A stretch of DNA of 64,000 bases from an uncultured Oscillospiraceae bacterium (GCA_934512135.1 CAKSWT010000001.1:1-64000); one strand, 5' to 3'. Counted from the first letter of the stretch, positions 7,530 through 16,191 are shown. Numbers and translations: made by a program. Notes: generated by a model not told the origin, from the letters alone.

Positions 7530-7569
7530 CCCCTGTATAATCGTTCTATTTAGAACGATTATACAGGGG
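7530..7569. promoter_or_regulatory. 40-bp perfect palindrome, MarR operator
   Basis: Two 19-bp arms, each beginning CCCCTGTATAATCG from its outer end, meet at a 2-bp TT centre with no mismatch. The inner part (ATCGTTCTA and TAGAACGAT) resembles MarR operators. It covers the -10 box and transcription start of the marR promoter. Confidence 0.9.
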
Positions 7570-7586
7570 AAACCCTAATTTGTCAA
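7558..7586 (-). promoter_or_regulatory. marR operon promoter
   Basis: Minus-strand TTGACA (7581-7586), 17 bp, TATAAT (7558-7563): full consensus. The -10 lies inside the operator palindrome, so bound MarR would block RNA polymerase. Confidence 0.9.
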
Positions 7587-7597
7587 CCCTTGCGGCA

Positions 7598-7631
7598 AGA
7601 AAATCGCATCAGCCGAGAACGGCTGATGCGA
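7598..7631 (-). terminator. Alcohol dehydrogenase terminator
   Basis: Twelve-bp stem (7604-7615 with 7620-7631), AGAA/TTCT loop, then TTTTCTT on the minus strand. Confidence 0.8.
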
Positions 7632-7667
7632 AGGGTCGATTTCGTCTCTCTGATTGCGGGGAATCGA

Positions 7668-8708
7668 TCATGAATCGGCGGTGATGGCCACCTTGATTAC
7701 GTTTTCCAGGCGGTCTTCAAATATACGGTAGGCTTCTTCGATTTGGCGCAGCGGGAACCGATGAGTAATGAGCGGCGTGGTATCGATTTTGCCCTGCTGG
7801 ATCAGATGCAGGATTTCCGCACAGTCACAACCGTCAACGCCGCCGGTTTTGAAGGTCAGGTTTTTGCCGTACATCTCCGGCAAGGGCAGTGTCTGGGCCT
7901 CATCATAGAGGGCCACTATGGTTACGGTGGCGTTGGGCCGGGCGCAATGCCACGCCAACTGGAAGGTGTCCCTGGCGCCTGCCACCTCCAGCACCACATC
8001 GGCACCGCCGTGGTCGCTATGCGCTCGGACAAAGGCCTCGCATTCCTCTGGCCGGCAGGTTAGCACCTCCGGATAGTGTGCCCGGACAAAGGCGATTCGT
8101 ACCGGGTCCTTTTCGCAGATGATAATGCGCCGGGGCTCCTTGAGCATGACACACAGCAGGGTGCAAATCCCTGTGGGGCCTGCGCCGAGAATCAATACGG
8201 TGTCCTCCGGTGTGATCTCCGAAATCCGCGCGGCCCAGAAGCCTGTAGCCAGAATATCCCCTGCAAACAGCGCCTGCTCATCCGAGACGCCGTCTGGAAT
8301 TTTCTTGAGACCCTGATCGGCGTAGGGCACACGAACGAATTCTGCCTGGCCTCCGTCTATACGGCAGCCCAAGGCCCAGCCGCCATTGGGATCGGTGCAA
8401 TTATTCACCCAGCCATGCTGGCAGAAATAGCACTGGCCGCAGAAGGTTTCCACATTCACTGCCACCCGATCGCCGGGAACCAGGGTCTGAACCTCCGCAC
8501 CTACAGCTTCCACAATCCCCACCATTTCGTGACCAACGGTGACGCCGGGCACGGCCCGCGGCACGGAACCATGCTTGATGTGCAGGTCACTGGTGCAGAT
8601 AGACCCCAGTGTCACTTGCACGATGGCGTCACGGGGGGACTGAATGACAGGCTTGGGTTTATCCAGAAGGGTAAAATTGTTGTGGTCAACGTAAGTCAAC
8701 GCTTTCAT
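7668..8708 (-). CDS. Zinc-dependent alcohol dehydrogenase
   Basis: Medium-chain dehydrogenase, 346 residues, that oxidises or reduces an alcohol/carbonyl pair with NAD(P). Catalytic zinc ligands are Cys38 (ICTSD) and His60-Glu61 (GHE). Four structural-zinc cysteines (90, 93, 96, 104) are all present. The Rossmann motif GAGPTG lies near residue 175. The CTSD start resembles secondary-alcohol, butanediol or threonine dehydrogenases, but the substrate cannot be fixed. Monocistronic, with its own extended -10 promoter and terminator. Its place next to the marR operon may be chance. Confidence 0.93.
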   Translation of the reverse strand: MKALTYVDHNNFTLLDKPKPVIQSPRDAIVQVTLGSICTSDLHIKHGSVPRAVPGVTVGHEMVGIVEAVGAEVQTLVPGDRVAVNVETFCGQCYFCQHGWVNNCTDPNGGWALGCRIDGGQAEFVRVPYADQGLKKIPDGVSDEQALFAGDILATGFWAARISEITPEDTVLILGAGPTGICTLLCVMLKEPRRIIICEKDPVRIAFVRAHYPEVLTCRPEECEAFVRAHSDHGGADVVLEVAGARDTFQLAWHCARPNATVTIVALYDEAQTLPLPEMYGKNLTFKTGGVDGCDCAEILHLIQQGKIDTTPLITHRFPLRQIEEAYRIFEDRLENVIKVAITADS

Positions 8709-8778
8709 AGGTATAGACCGCCTTTCTGCGCATACACCACGCTTTTTCCGAAACCGTGCTCGAACACAGCTTGTCTGA

Positions 8779-8787
8779 ATTATACCA
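8779..8787 (-). promoter_or_regulatory. Extended -10 promoter of the alcohol dehydrogenase
   Basis: Minus-strand TGGTATAAT (8787 down to 8779) fits an extended -10 (TGnTATAAT). There is no good -35. It lies about 70 bp before the gene. Between it and the tRNA-Thr fragment (8795-8950) I see nothing else. Confidence 0.55.
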
Positions 8788-8950
8788 TATGTCGCCGGAA
8801 ATGGGCAGTACCTTTTTCATCCGACACAGGACGGCTCCGCTATGTATCAAGGCAACACGAAAACGAACAGTATCTGCTGAATTTACTTTCCATGATGGTC
8901 AGCTAAATTGAAGGAAAGTGAAGGAAAACGTGGTACAGAGCCAAGTCGCA

Positions 8951-8994
8951 GAAAAAAGAAAAGTCCCAAAACCGTTGCGGTTTCAGGACTTTTC
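8951..8994 (-). terminator. Terminator of the broken tRNA-Thr copy
   Basis: Minus-strand stem AAAAGTCC/GGACTTTT with further pairing AAACCG/CGGTTT and a T-run. It starts one base after the CCA of the tRNA fragment, which suggests that a complete tRNA gene once stood here. Confidence 0.75.
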
Positions 8995-9022
8995 TGGAGC
9001 TGCTAGCCAGATTCGAACTGGC
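8995..9022 (-). pseudogene. tRNA-Thr 3' fragment
   Basis: Twenty-eight bases identical to the 3' end of the intact tRNA-Thr at 9147-9174: T arm, 3' acceptor strand and CCA. No matching 5' acceptor half (GCTGCTA) is present upstream. In place of the anticodon arm there is a GC palindrome (CCCATGGGCC / GGCCCATGGG, 9031-9052). Either a tandem tRNA-Thr gene lost its 5' half, or this is an integration scar. Confidence 0.8.
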
Positions 9023-9030
9023 CACCGTGT

Positions 9031-9097
9031 CCCATGGGCCGGGGCCCATGGGAACCCTCTGACCTCACGATTGAAAAGACGGATGAGGTCGCCAGTT
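9031..9097. repeat. Nested inverted repeats with inverted tRNA-Thr piece
   Basis: Contains a 22-bp GC palindrome (9031-9052), a hairpin GACCTCA/TGAGGTC (9061-9067 with 9084-9090) and a 17-base piece (9081-9097, GGATGAGGTCGCCAGTT) that equals the internal part of tRNA-Thr (9168-9184) in inverted orientation. Confidence 0.8.
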
Positions 9098-9105
9098 ATG
9101 CAGAA

Positions 9106-9146
9106 TAAAACAAAAATCTCCGCACCAAACTGATACGGAGAAGATT
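9106..9146 (-). terminator. tRNA-Thr terminator
   Basis: Minus-strand hairpin with TCTCCG/CGGAGA core and flanking AAATCT/AGATTT pairing, then TTTTTGTTTT. Confidence 0.8.
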
Positions 9147-9222
<76 letters not shown>

Positions 9223-9240
9223 ATTTCAGAATGCTTGAAT

Positions 9241-9269
9241 ATTATAGGAAACTATCCCCCGTTTGTCAA
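9241..9269 (-). promoter_or_regulatory. tRNA-Thr promoter
   Basis: Minus-strand TTGACA (9264-9269), 17 bp, TATAAT (9241-9246), 18 bp before the tRNA. Confidence 0.88.
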
Positions 9270-9336
9270 GTGTTTTTTCGGCAAATCTCCGGATTTTCCA
9301 GGGGGCGCCGACAGGTCTCGCCGGCGCCCCCTGAGG

Positions 9337-11310
9337 TTATTGCAGCATATCCAAAAAATCCTGTTCCGTGAGGATTTCCGTTCCAAGTTCCTGAGCCTTG
9401 CGGAGCTTGGAGCCGGCTCCCGGTCCGGCCACCAGGTACTTTGTTTTTTTCGAGACACTGCCGGACACCTTTCCGCCCAGCCTTTCGATCCGCTCTGTGG
9501 CCTCCTCCCGGGTCATCTGCTCCAAGGTGCCTGTAAGCACAAAGGTCTGTCCTGCCAGGCGCTGGTCGGTTTCCGCCGTCTGACAAACCGTGTTGACCCC
9601 CGCTTCCTTGAGCTCTGCCGCCAGGGCCTGGTTCTCCGGCCGCGCAAACCACTCCACAATATTGGCTGCCGTAATTCCGCCAATATCCGGCACCTGCATC
9701 AGCGTCTCCTGGTCTGCCGTCCCAATGGCCTCCAGTGAACGGAAGTGGCTGGAAAGGGCCTTGGCCGCCTTGGCACCCACCTGGCGGATTCCCAGGGCAA
9801 ACAGCAGCCGCCACAGATCATTTTCCTTAGACGCAGCAATGGCCTGCACCAAATTCTGTGCTGACTGCTTTCCCATCCGCTCCAAGGGCATCAGCTGCTC
9901 CACCGTCAGATCATAGAGATCCGCCGGATTTTTCACAAGCTGGTGTTCCGAAAGAAGCGCAATCATGGCGCTGCCCAGTCCGTCGATGTCCATGGCATCT
10001 CTGGAGGCAAAATGCGTTAGACATCGGATTCGCTGCGCAGGACAGCTCTCATTGACACATCGAATGGCCGCTCCATCGGCATCCCGGACCGTCTCTGCCC
10101 CGCACACGGGACACACCCCGGGAATATGGTAGGGCACGGCATCTGCCGGGCGCCGCTTTTCATCCACCTGCAAAATCTCCGGGATAATCTCCCCGGCCTT
10201 CCGAATCATCACGGTATCCCCGATTCGAATATCCTTCTCTGTAATAAAATCCTGATTGTGCAGGGTAGCGTTTGTCACCGTAGTCCCCGCCAGGCGTACC
10301 GGCGTGACGATTGCCTTGGGCGTCAGCACGCCGGTACGTCCCACCTGAATCACAATATCCTGCACCACCGCCGGCTTTATCTCCGGCGGATATTTATAAG
10401 CGCAGGCCCACCGGGGAAACTTGGCGGTGCTTCCAAACATCGCTCTCTGCGCCAAGTCATTGATTTTGATTACAGCGCCGTCAATATCAAAGGAAAAGGC
10501 CTCCCGATTCTCGCCAATCTCCGTAATCCGCGCCTCAATCTCCTCAATCTTGGTGCAAAGAGTATGGGGAATCACCTTAAACCGCTTCTCCCGCAGATAA
10601 TCCAGAGCCTCTCCATGGGTGGCAAAGTCCCTTCCCTGACACAGCTGAAGGTTAAAAATCAGAATGTCCAGCTTCCGCTCTGCGGCAATCTTCGGGTCCA
10701 ACTGCCGGAGGCTGCCTGCCGCCGCATTTCTGGGGTTGGCAAACAGCGGCTTCCCCGCCTCCTCCCGTCTCTGGTTCAGCTGGTGAAATACCTTTTTGGG
10801 CATAAACACCTCTCCACGGACAATCAGCCGCGCCGGGGCATCCTCCATTCGCAGCGGAATGGAATGAATGGTCTTGAGATTCTCCGTCACATCCTCCCCT
10901 ATGTTGCCGTCTCCCCGGGTTGCCCCTCGGACGAAAATCCCGTCCACATATTCCAGGGCCACCGACAAGCCGTCCACCTTGGGCTCCACGCTGTATACAT
11001 GCTCCGGCGCCGTTTGGCCAATGCGCTGGTCAAACTCCCGCAGCTCCTCAACGGAAAATACGTCCTGCAAGCTCTCCAGCGGCACCGGATGCTGCACCTG
11101 CTGAAATTCGGACAGCGCCATCCCTCCAACCCGCCGGGTGGGAGAATCCGCCGCCGTCAGCTCCGGGTGCTGCGCCTCCAGCTCCTCCAGGTGCCGGAGC
11201 TTCTGGTCGTATTCAAAGTCCGGCATTCTGGGGTCGTCCAGCACATAATACCGGTAATTTGCCTGGTTCAGCTCCGCCGTCAGGGCGGAGATTTCTTCTG
11301 CAACCGTCAT
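9337..11310 (-). CDS. ligA: NAD-dependent DNA ligase
   Basis: Seals nicks in replication and repair using NAD. The 657-residue protein has the full LigA order: Ia domain (NYRYYVLDDPRMPDFEYD), adenylation domain with nucleophile Lys111 in EPKVDGLS, OB fold, four-Cys zinc finger (CPVCG...CVNESCPAQ), helix-hairpin-helix repeats, and a C-terminal BRCT domain (LAGQTFVLTGTLEQM). GAGAGG lies 8 nt before the ATG. It follows yunB by 12 bp and pcrA farther upstream, so the three form one operon. Confidence 0.98.
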   Translation of the reverse strand: MTVAEEISALTAELNQANYRYYVLDDPRMPDFEYDQKLRHLEELEAQHPELTAADSPTRRVGGMALSEFQQVQHPVPLESLQDVFSVEELREFDQRIGQTAPEHVYSVEPKVDGLSVALEYVDGIFVRGATRGDGNIGEDVTENLKTIHSIPLRMEDAPARLIVRGEVFMPKKVFHQLNQRREEAGKPLFANPRNAAAGSLRQLDPKIAAERKLDILIFNLQLCQGRDFATHGEALDYLREKRFKVIPHTLCTKIEEIEARITEIGENREAFSFDIDGAVIKINDLAQRAMFGSTAKFPRWACAYKYPPEIKPAVVQDIVIQVGRTGVLTPKAIVTPVRLAGTTVTNATLHNQDFITEKDIRIGDTVMIRKAGEIIPEILQVDEKRRPADAVPYHIPGVCPVCGAETVRDADGAAIRCVNESCPAQRIRCLTHFASRDAMDIDGLGSAMIALLSEHQLVKNPADLYDLTVEQLMPLERMGKQSAQNLVQAIAASKENDLWRLLFALGIRQVGAKAAKALSSHFRSLEAIGTADQETLMQVPDIGGITAANIVEWFARPENQALAAELKEAGVNTVCQTAETDQRLAGQTFVLTGTLEQMTREEATERIERLGGKVSGSVSKKTKYLVAGPGAGSKLRKAQELGTEILTEQDFLDMLQ

Positions 11311-11322
11311 ACTTGTTCCCTC

Positions 11323-11985
11323 TCATTGTGACGCAAAATACTTGCTGTCATCGCTGTTTGTACTGTTGAAATAAGTGTAGCTCTCCGGCACCGGTCCCAG
11401 CAGCACCGTTTCCGCCACACAGACGTCGGTACACACCCGTTCTGTGGCGGTGCCGGAGGGCAGCAGGATCAGCACATCCAGCGCCACCTCCAGCATGATG
11501 CGATGCCGGGTTTGATTGATGCCCGCCTCGGAGAAATCCCCCTGAAAGCTGGCATCGGCAGAGGACACCGATACCACCCGGACCGGGATTCTGGGCCCTT
11601 GGCCGGAAAGCATTTGCATGCCTGTCAGATTTCCCAGGGGGATGCTGATCTGGTGGTCATCCAGCGCCGTCATGGCCTGGCTCAGCGCATCCACCAGCCG
11701 GGTCTTGAGCTGATTCATTCCCTGCATATTGGTGGTCAGCGCCGTAATTGCCCCGGAGCTGTCCCGCTCCAGGGTCACCAGGTCGCCGTATTGAACGCCC
11801 CCTTGGGTGATTTCCCGGTTGACCACCTGCACGACCATATCCGATGCCACGTCGCTGACGGTCATCCTGGCCAGCTGCTCCGTTAGCGGGTCCACCTTGG
11901 TCCGCAGCAGCACCGCCAGCACCAGCACCGCCGCCAGCAGGACGATCCAAATGCCCCGCCTCCTCCGGCGGTGTCTCCGTCTCAT
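11323..11985 (-). CDS. yunB: Sporulation protein YunB
   Basis: A 220-residue protein with an Arg-rich N-terminus, one membrane helix (GIWIVLLAAVLVLAVLL) and an extracytoplasmic domain. The DVASDMVVQVVNREI and GPVPESYTYF stretches fit YunB. In Bacillus YunB is a mother-cell protein needed for normal spore formation; its biochemistry is unknown. The ATG at 11985 is chosen because GGAGG lies 8 nt upstream; a GTG three codons earlier adjoins the ribosome site. It sits between pcrA and ligA, so part of its expression may come from the pcrA promoter. Confidence 0.9.
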   Translation of the reverse strand: MRRRHRRRRRGIWIVLLAAVLVLAVLLRTKVDPLTEQLARMTVSDVASDMVVQVVNREITQGGVQYGDLVTLERDSSGAITALTTNMQGMNQLKTRLVDALSQAMTALDDHQISIPLGNLTGMQMLSGQGPRIPVRVVSVSSADASFQGDFSEAGINQTRHRIMLEVALDVLILLPSGTATERVCTDVCVAETVLLGPVPESYTYFNSTNSDDSKYFASQ

Positions 11986-12027
11986 ATCCCGCACCTCCCC
12001 GGTACACTGTATGAGACGGCCCCAAAA

Positions 12028-14400
12028 TTATTTCCGCTTTATGTGGGGTCCGGCAGCCTTGAGCATCAAACGCTTGGTCCCCACCTGGTCAAAGGCAATC
12101 TCCACCAGGGCGTCCCCGTTCATTTTCAAAACGCTCACCACAATTCCCGCCCCAAAGGCCGTGTGGATGACTTGATCGCCTTTGCTGAGCTCCAGCAGCG
12201 GCGCCGCGGGCTTGGGCCTAGGCGCCGGGCGATGCTCGGTGTAGCTTCGGGTGCCGGTGCTGCGGCGGGATGTATCCTCACCCGTATGCATCTGGCGCTT
12301 CCGCTCCTGGACGCACTCCTCGGGAATCTCCTGCAAAAACCTAGAAGGTCTGTTAAAGGATGTACGGCCATAGAGCATACGCTGCTTGGCATGGGACAGA
12401 AACAGCCGATCCCGGGCTCGGGTGATGGCCACATAGCAGAGCCGGCGCTCCTCCTCCAGCTCATCCGGATCCGTCAAAACCCGCATCCCCGGGAACAATC
12501 CCTCCTCCATGCCCACCAGGAACACCGTGGGAAACTCCAGGCCCTTGGCACTGTGCATGGTCATCATCACTGCCGCGTCCGCATCCTGGTCATATTTTTC
12601 AATGTCCGTATACAGGCTCACCTCTTCCAGGAATCCGGCCAGCGTAGGCTTCTCCGCCTGCTCCACATAGGAGACAATGCTGGATTTCAGCTCCTGGACG
12701 TTTTCCTTTCGAGCTCGGCTGTCCAAGTCATCCTTGGCCTCCAGCATGGCAATATACCCGGTTTCCAGCATCACCTGGTCGTAAAAATCCGGGAGCTCCA
12801 TTGTGGTGAGCTTCTCCCGCAGGGACTCGATCAGCTCCGCAAACCGCCGGAGCTTCGGCGCCGCCTTCTCCAGGGCCGGATAGCCCTTGGGGTCGGCGAT
12901 CACGTCATAGATTGGAAGATTGGCCGCAGTCGCCTGCCGCTCGGCGATTTCCAGGGTCTTTCCGCCGATTCCCCTGGCCGGAACATTGATAATCCGGCGA
13001 AGGCGCAAATCATCGGTGGTATTGTTGATCACGCAGAGATACGCCAGCATATCCTTGACCTCTGCCCGGTCAAAGAACCGGGTCCCGCCGATAATCCGGT
13101 AGGGGATCCCGTTTCGCTTAAAGGACAGCTCTATGGCGTTGGACTGGGCGTTGGTGCGGTAGAGCACCGCGTTATCCTTAAACGCCACCCCCTTGGAGCG
13201 TCCCGCCAGAATCTTTGAGGAGACGAAATTGGCCTCCTCCGTCTCGTTATAGGCCTCATAGACGGAAATCTTCTCTCCCTGGGCGTTGTCCGTCCAGAGC
13301 TTCTTCCCCTTGCGGCCTCGGTTGTTGGCAATCACCGCATTGGCTGCCGCCAGAATATACTTGGTAGAGCGATAGTTCTGTTCCAGGCGAATGACCTTGG
13401 CCGCCGCATACTGTTTTTCAAAGTTCAGAATATTGGCGATGGTCGCCCCCCGGAACCGGTAGATGGACTGGTCATCGTCTCCCACCACGCAGATATTCTC
13501 ATATCGGCCGGAGAGCAGCGTCGTCAGCAGATATTGCAGATTGTTGGTATCCTGGTACTCGTCCACCAGCACATAGCGGAACTTCTTTTGGTAGTATTCC
13601 CGGACCTCGTCATAATTTTGCAGGATGCGCACCGTCAGCAGAATAATATCATCAAAATCCACCGCATTGGCCGCCTTCAGCCGCTTTTGATACGCCTCGT
13701 AGGCCTGGCCGATGCGCTCCGCCCGGAAGTCCGTGCTGGACTTGGCCTCCGCCCGATACTGCTGGGGAGAGATCATCTTGTCCTTGGCAGTGCTGATGGC
13801 GCTGAGCACGGACTTGGCCGGAAGGGTCTTGTCATCCAGGCCCATGTCCCGGATGACCTCCTTCATCACCTTTTCCGAGTCGGTGGTGTCGTAGATGGTA
13901 AAGCTCCGGTCGTAGCCCAGCCGCTCGATCTCCCGCCGGAGAATCCGGCAGCAGGCGGAGTGGAAGGTCATCGCCCAGACATCCATAGCCTCCGGCCCCA
14001 GCATGGCCTCCAGTCGATCCTTCAGCTCATTGGCCGCCTTATTGGTAAAGGTGATGGCAATAATATTCCAGGGATTGACCGGATCCAGCCTGCACAGGTG
14101 CTCGGCCCGCTCCTTTCCCTCCGACGTAGGCGTCTGGGCATAGTCCCAGAGAAACGCTGCATCCTCCGGTGTGATATCCTCCGGAATCTCCGTGCTGTCT
14201 GAGGCCCGCCCAAAGCGAATGAGATTGGCAATCCGCTGAATCAGCACCGTGGTCTTTCCGCTTCCTGCGCCTGCCAGCAGCAGCAGAGGCCCCTGCGTTG
14301 TCATCACGGCCTGCTGCTGCATGGGGTTCAGCGATGCGCAGCATCCCCGGATTACAGCCTGCCGTGCCTTTAAAAATCTTTCCTGGTCACACTGTTCCAT
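12028..14400 (-). CDS. pcrA: ATP-dependent DNA helicase PcrA/UvrD
   Basis: Superfamily 1 3'-5' helicase for repair and replication restart. The 790 residues include Walker A (LLLAGAGSGKTTVLIQRI), Walker B (VDEYQDTN), motif III (VGDDDQSIYRFRGA), motif IV (LEQNYRSTKYIL), motif V (MTMHSAKGLEF) and motif VI (CYVAITRARDRLFLSHA). The C-terminal tail ends with a Tudor-like KGDQVIHTAFGAGIVVSV segment, as in Gram-positive PcrA. The ATG at 14400 follows AAGGAG by 6 nt; an upstream ATG at 14436 is less well placed. First gene of pcrA-yunB-ligA, matching the common pcrA-ligA pairing. Confidence 0.97.
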   Translation of the reverse strand: MEQCDQERFLKARQAVIRGCCASLNPMQQQAVMTTQGPLLLLAGAGSGKTTVLIQRIANLIRFGRASDSTEIPEDITPEDAAFLWDYAQTPTSEGKERAEHLCRLDPVNPWNIIAITFTNKAANELKDRLEAMLGPEAMDVWAMTFHSACCRILRREIERLGYDRSFTIYDTTDSEKVMKEVIRDMGLDDKTLPAKSVLSAISTAKDKMISPQQYRAEAKSSTDFRAERIGQAYEAYQKRLKAANAVDFDDIILLTVRILQNYDEVREYYQKKFRYVLVDEYQDTNNLQYLLTTLLSGRYENICVVGDDDQSIYRFRGATIANILNFEKQYAAAKVIRLEQNYRSTKYILAAANAVIANNRGRKGKKLWTDNAQGEKISVYEAYNETEEANFVSSKILAGRSKGVAFKDNAVLYRTNAQSNAIELSFKRNGIPYRIIGGTRFFDRAEVKDMLAYLCVINNTTDDLRLRRIINVPARGIGGKTLEIAERQATAANLPIYDVIADPKGYPALEKAAPKLRRFAELIESLREKLTTMELPDFYDQVMLETGYIAMLEAKDDLDSRARKENVQELKSSIVSYVEQAEKPTLAGFLEEVSLYTDIEKYDQDADAAVMMTMHSAKGLEFPTVFLVGMEEGLFPGMRVLTDPDELEEERRLCYVAITRARDRLFLSHAKQRMLYGRTSFNRPSRFLQEIPEECVQERKRQMHTGEDTSRRSTGTRSYTEHRPAPRPKPAAPLLELSKGDQVIHTAFGAGIVVSVLKMNGDALVEIAFDQVGTKRLMLKAAGPHIKRK

Positions 14401-14438
14401 AATAACTCCTTCGTTGTCCGTTTCTTTCGGTTCCACTT

Positions 14439-14467
14439 ATTTTAGCATAGAATGCCCCCATCGTCAA
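14439..14467 (-). promoter_or_regulatory. pcrA operon promoter
   Basis: Minus-strand TTGACG (14462-14467), 17 bp, TAAAAT (14439-14444). Confidence 0.7.
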
Positions 14468-14503
14468 ACCTCAAGACAGCGGAAACGGCCTCAGGAAAGC
14501 GTG

Positions 14504-14538
14504 GCGCCTGAGCAGTTCAGATCGAACCGCTCAGGCGC
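14504..14538. terminator. Terminator-like inverted repeat after the XRE gene
   Basis: Stem GCGCCTGAGC/GCTCAGGCGC with an inner GTTC/GAAC pair. It lies just past the stop of the XRE gene. The T-run is poor on both strands, so it is a weak terminator or an RNA-stabilising hairpin. Confidence 0.45.
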
Positions 14539-14548
14539 ATATTTGATA

Positions 14549-15328
14549 TTAGTGGTAGTACTTCAGCAGCGCTTTTGAGACATAACGCCGGTGCATTTCA
14601 GCGGCAGCTTCTTCACCGAACAAAACGCCGTATGGCCCTATCAGCAGCCGCTCCAGTTCGTCGTAGTCCCGGTCTGGATCCCCGGCAGCCGACGCCTCTT
14701 TGGCAAGGAGGAGCATCGCCAGCAGAATCCCGAAACAGGTTTTCTCGGTCTTTTCTATCGCTTTCCGCTGTTCCTCCCCGCCAAGAATGAAGGACGCAAG
14801 CTCTGTTTTCAAAAAATACAATTCCGGAATTTGCGCCAGATAATGCTCTGCCATGGCATGTTCCCCCAGTTTATGATAGGTTTGTGCCAATAACCTCAGG
14901 GCATCATATTTGATCGCATCATCCCTTGTGACCTCAATCAGCTGCTCTGCCAGCTGTATCCGTTCCTTTGCCCGTTCCTCCCCCATCACCATCAGCAGGC
15001 AATTCAGCAGGACCTCGCTGCCCGGATATTTTCGAAGGGCCTCCCGGTAAAAAGCTTCCGCCTTCTCAGGCTCCTTCCGCAGCGGAACCGACGCTTTTAC
15101 CAGCGCATCCACTTCCTGTTCCAATTTACTGTGGTCAAAGTCAAATAGATCATCCAACGATGTGTCGAAAAGGTATGCCAGCTTTGGAAGCATATCCACA
15201 TCGGGGCTGCTCTGGCCGGTCTCCCATTTGCTGATTGCCTGGGGCGAAATATGAAGATCCTCTGCGAGCTGCTCCTGGGTCATCCCTTTTTTCTTCCGCA
15301 GTTCCTTGATTCGTTCCGTTAAAGCCAT
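14549..15328 (-). CDS. XRE-family regulator with helical-repeat C-terminus
   Basis: A 259-residue protein. Residues 1-65 are a Cro/C1-type helix-turn-helix (IKELRKKKGMTQEQLAEDLHISPQAISKWETGQ). The rest is helical with TPR-like spacing (AEAFYREALRKYPGSEVLLNCLLMV; ALRLLAQTYHKLGEHAMAEHYLAQI), a layout common in clostridial XRE regulators. Target and ligand are unknown. Monocistronic, between pcrA and the spoIIA operon. A sporulation link is possible from position only. Confidence 0.85.
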   Translation of the reverse strand: MALTERIKELRKKKGMTQEQLAEDLHISPQAISKWETGQSSPDVDMLPKLAYLFDTSLDDLFDFDHSKLEQEVDALVKASVPLRKEPEKAEAFYREALRKYPGSEVLLNCLLMVMGEERAKERIQLAEQLIEVTRDDAIKYDALRLLAQTYHKLGEHAMAEHYLAQIPELYFLKTELASFILGGEEQRKAIEKTEKTCFGILLAMLLLAKEASAAGDPDRDYDELERLLIGPYGVLFGEEAAAEMHRRYVSKALLKYYH

Positions 15329-15486
15329 GTTGTAACCCAGCCTTTCATCATAATCCTCGCCAGCGATGCCTCTATTTTATCCGATTTGCAGCTCCCGGTC
15401 CATATGCAATTCTTTGAGTTTTTCTCAACCGGCAAGGGAATGGCTCCTTTTTGCCGGTCCCTTTTTCGCTGGATGTTCCCTGCCCT

Positions 15487-16191
15487 CTATTCTTCACCCA
15501 GCACCGATCTCAAAATTTGCAGTGCCTTCCGCTCAATTCTGGAGACCTGCACCTGGCTGATTCCCAGGACCTGGGCCGTCTTATCCTGGGTCATTCCCCG
15601 GTAATACCGCATCTGGATCACTGCCCGCTGCCTCGGCTCCAGGGTTCCAATGGCATCTCCCAGGGAGACGGATTCGATGATTTGATCCTCAATGGCCTCT
15701 CCGGGCAAAAGCTGCTCCAGGCTGCACCCATCCTCCCCCGCGGGACGCTGTAGGGAATCCGGCGGAATCACCGCCGTTTCTGCCGCCGCGATTTCCTCCG
15801 GAGACAGGCCGGATTCCGCCGCCACCTCGCTGATCAGCGGCTCCCGTCCCAGCCGCAGCGTCAGCCGGCTTCTTGCCCCACGGATCTGCGCCGCCTGCTC
15901 CTTGAGGGTCCGGCTGACCTTGACTCCGCCGTCATCCCGGAGAAATCGTCGAATCTCTCCGGCAATCTTCGGCACCGCATAGGTGGAAAACTGGGTGCCA
16001 AAATCCAGGTCAAAGCCATCCATGGCCTTGAGAAATCCCAGGCATCCCAGCTGATACAGGTCCTCCAGCTCCACCCCTCTGCCGGTAAACCGACGGACTA
16101 CGCTCCAGATCAGTCTGGAGTTTTCCTGGAGCATTTGTTCTCTGGCCGCCCGGTCTCCCCGGCAGGCCTGTTCCAGGAGCCCTGCACTCAC
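15487..16191 (-). CDS. sigF: RNA polymerase sigma factor SigF
   Basis: First forespore-specific sigma factor, 234 residues. Region 2 (LEDLYQLGCLGFLKAMDGFDLDFGTQFSTYAVPKI), region 3 and region 4 (LEPRQRAVIQMRYYRGMTQDKTAQVLGISQVQVSRIERKAL) are complete. It is held inactive by SpoIIAB until SpoIIAA is dephosphorylated after septation. Its ATG overlaps the spoIIAB stop (ATGA), and it ends the spoIIAA-spoIIAB-sigF operon in the order known from all endospore formers. Confidence 0.97.
   Translation of the reverse strand: MSAGLLEQACRGDRAAREQMLQENSRLIWSVVRRFTGRGVELEDLYQLGCLGFLKAMDGFDLDFGTQFSTYAVPKIAGEIRRFLRDDGGVKVSRTLKEQAAQIRGARSRLTLRLGREPLISEVAAESGLSPEEIAAAETAVIPPDSLQRPAGEDGCSLEQLLPGEAIEDQIIESVSLGDAIGTLEPRQRAVIQMRYYRGMTQDKTAQVLGISQVQVSRIERKALQILRSVLGEE

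Noticed and set aside
9001..9060. Possible selenocysteine or other unusual tRNA formed by the 3' fragment and GC palindrome
   Set aside because: There is no 5' acceptor strand to pair with TAGCAGC, no U at position 33, and no D arm.
8918..9133. 71-residue plus-strand frame across the tRNA-Thr fragment
   Set aside because: It reads through a tRNA fragment and two hairpins on the wrong strand.
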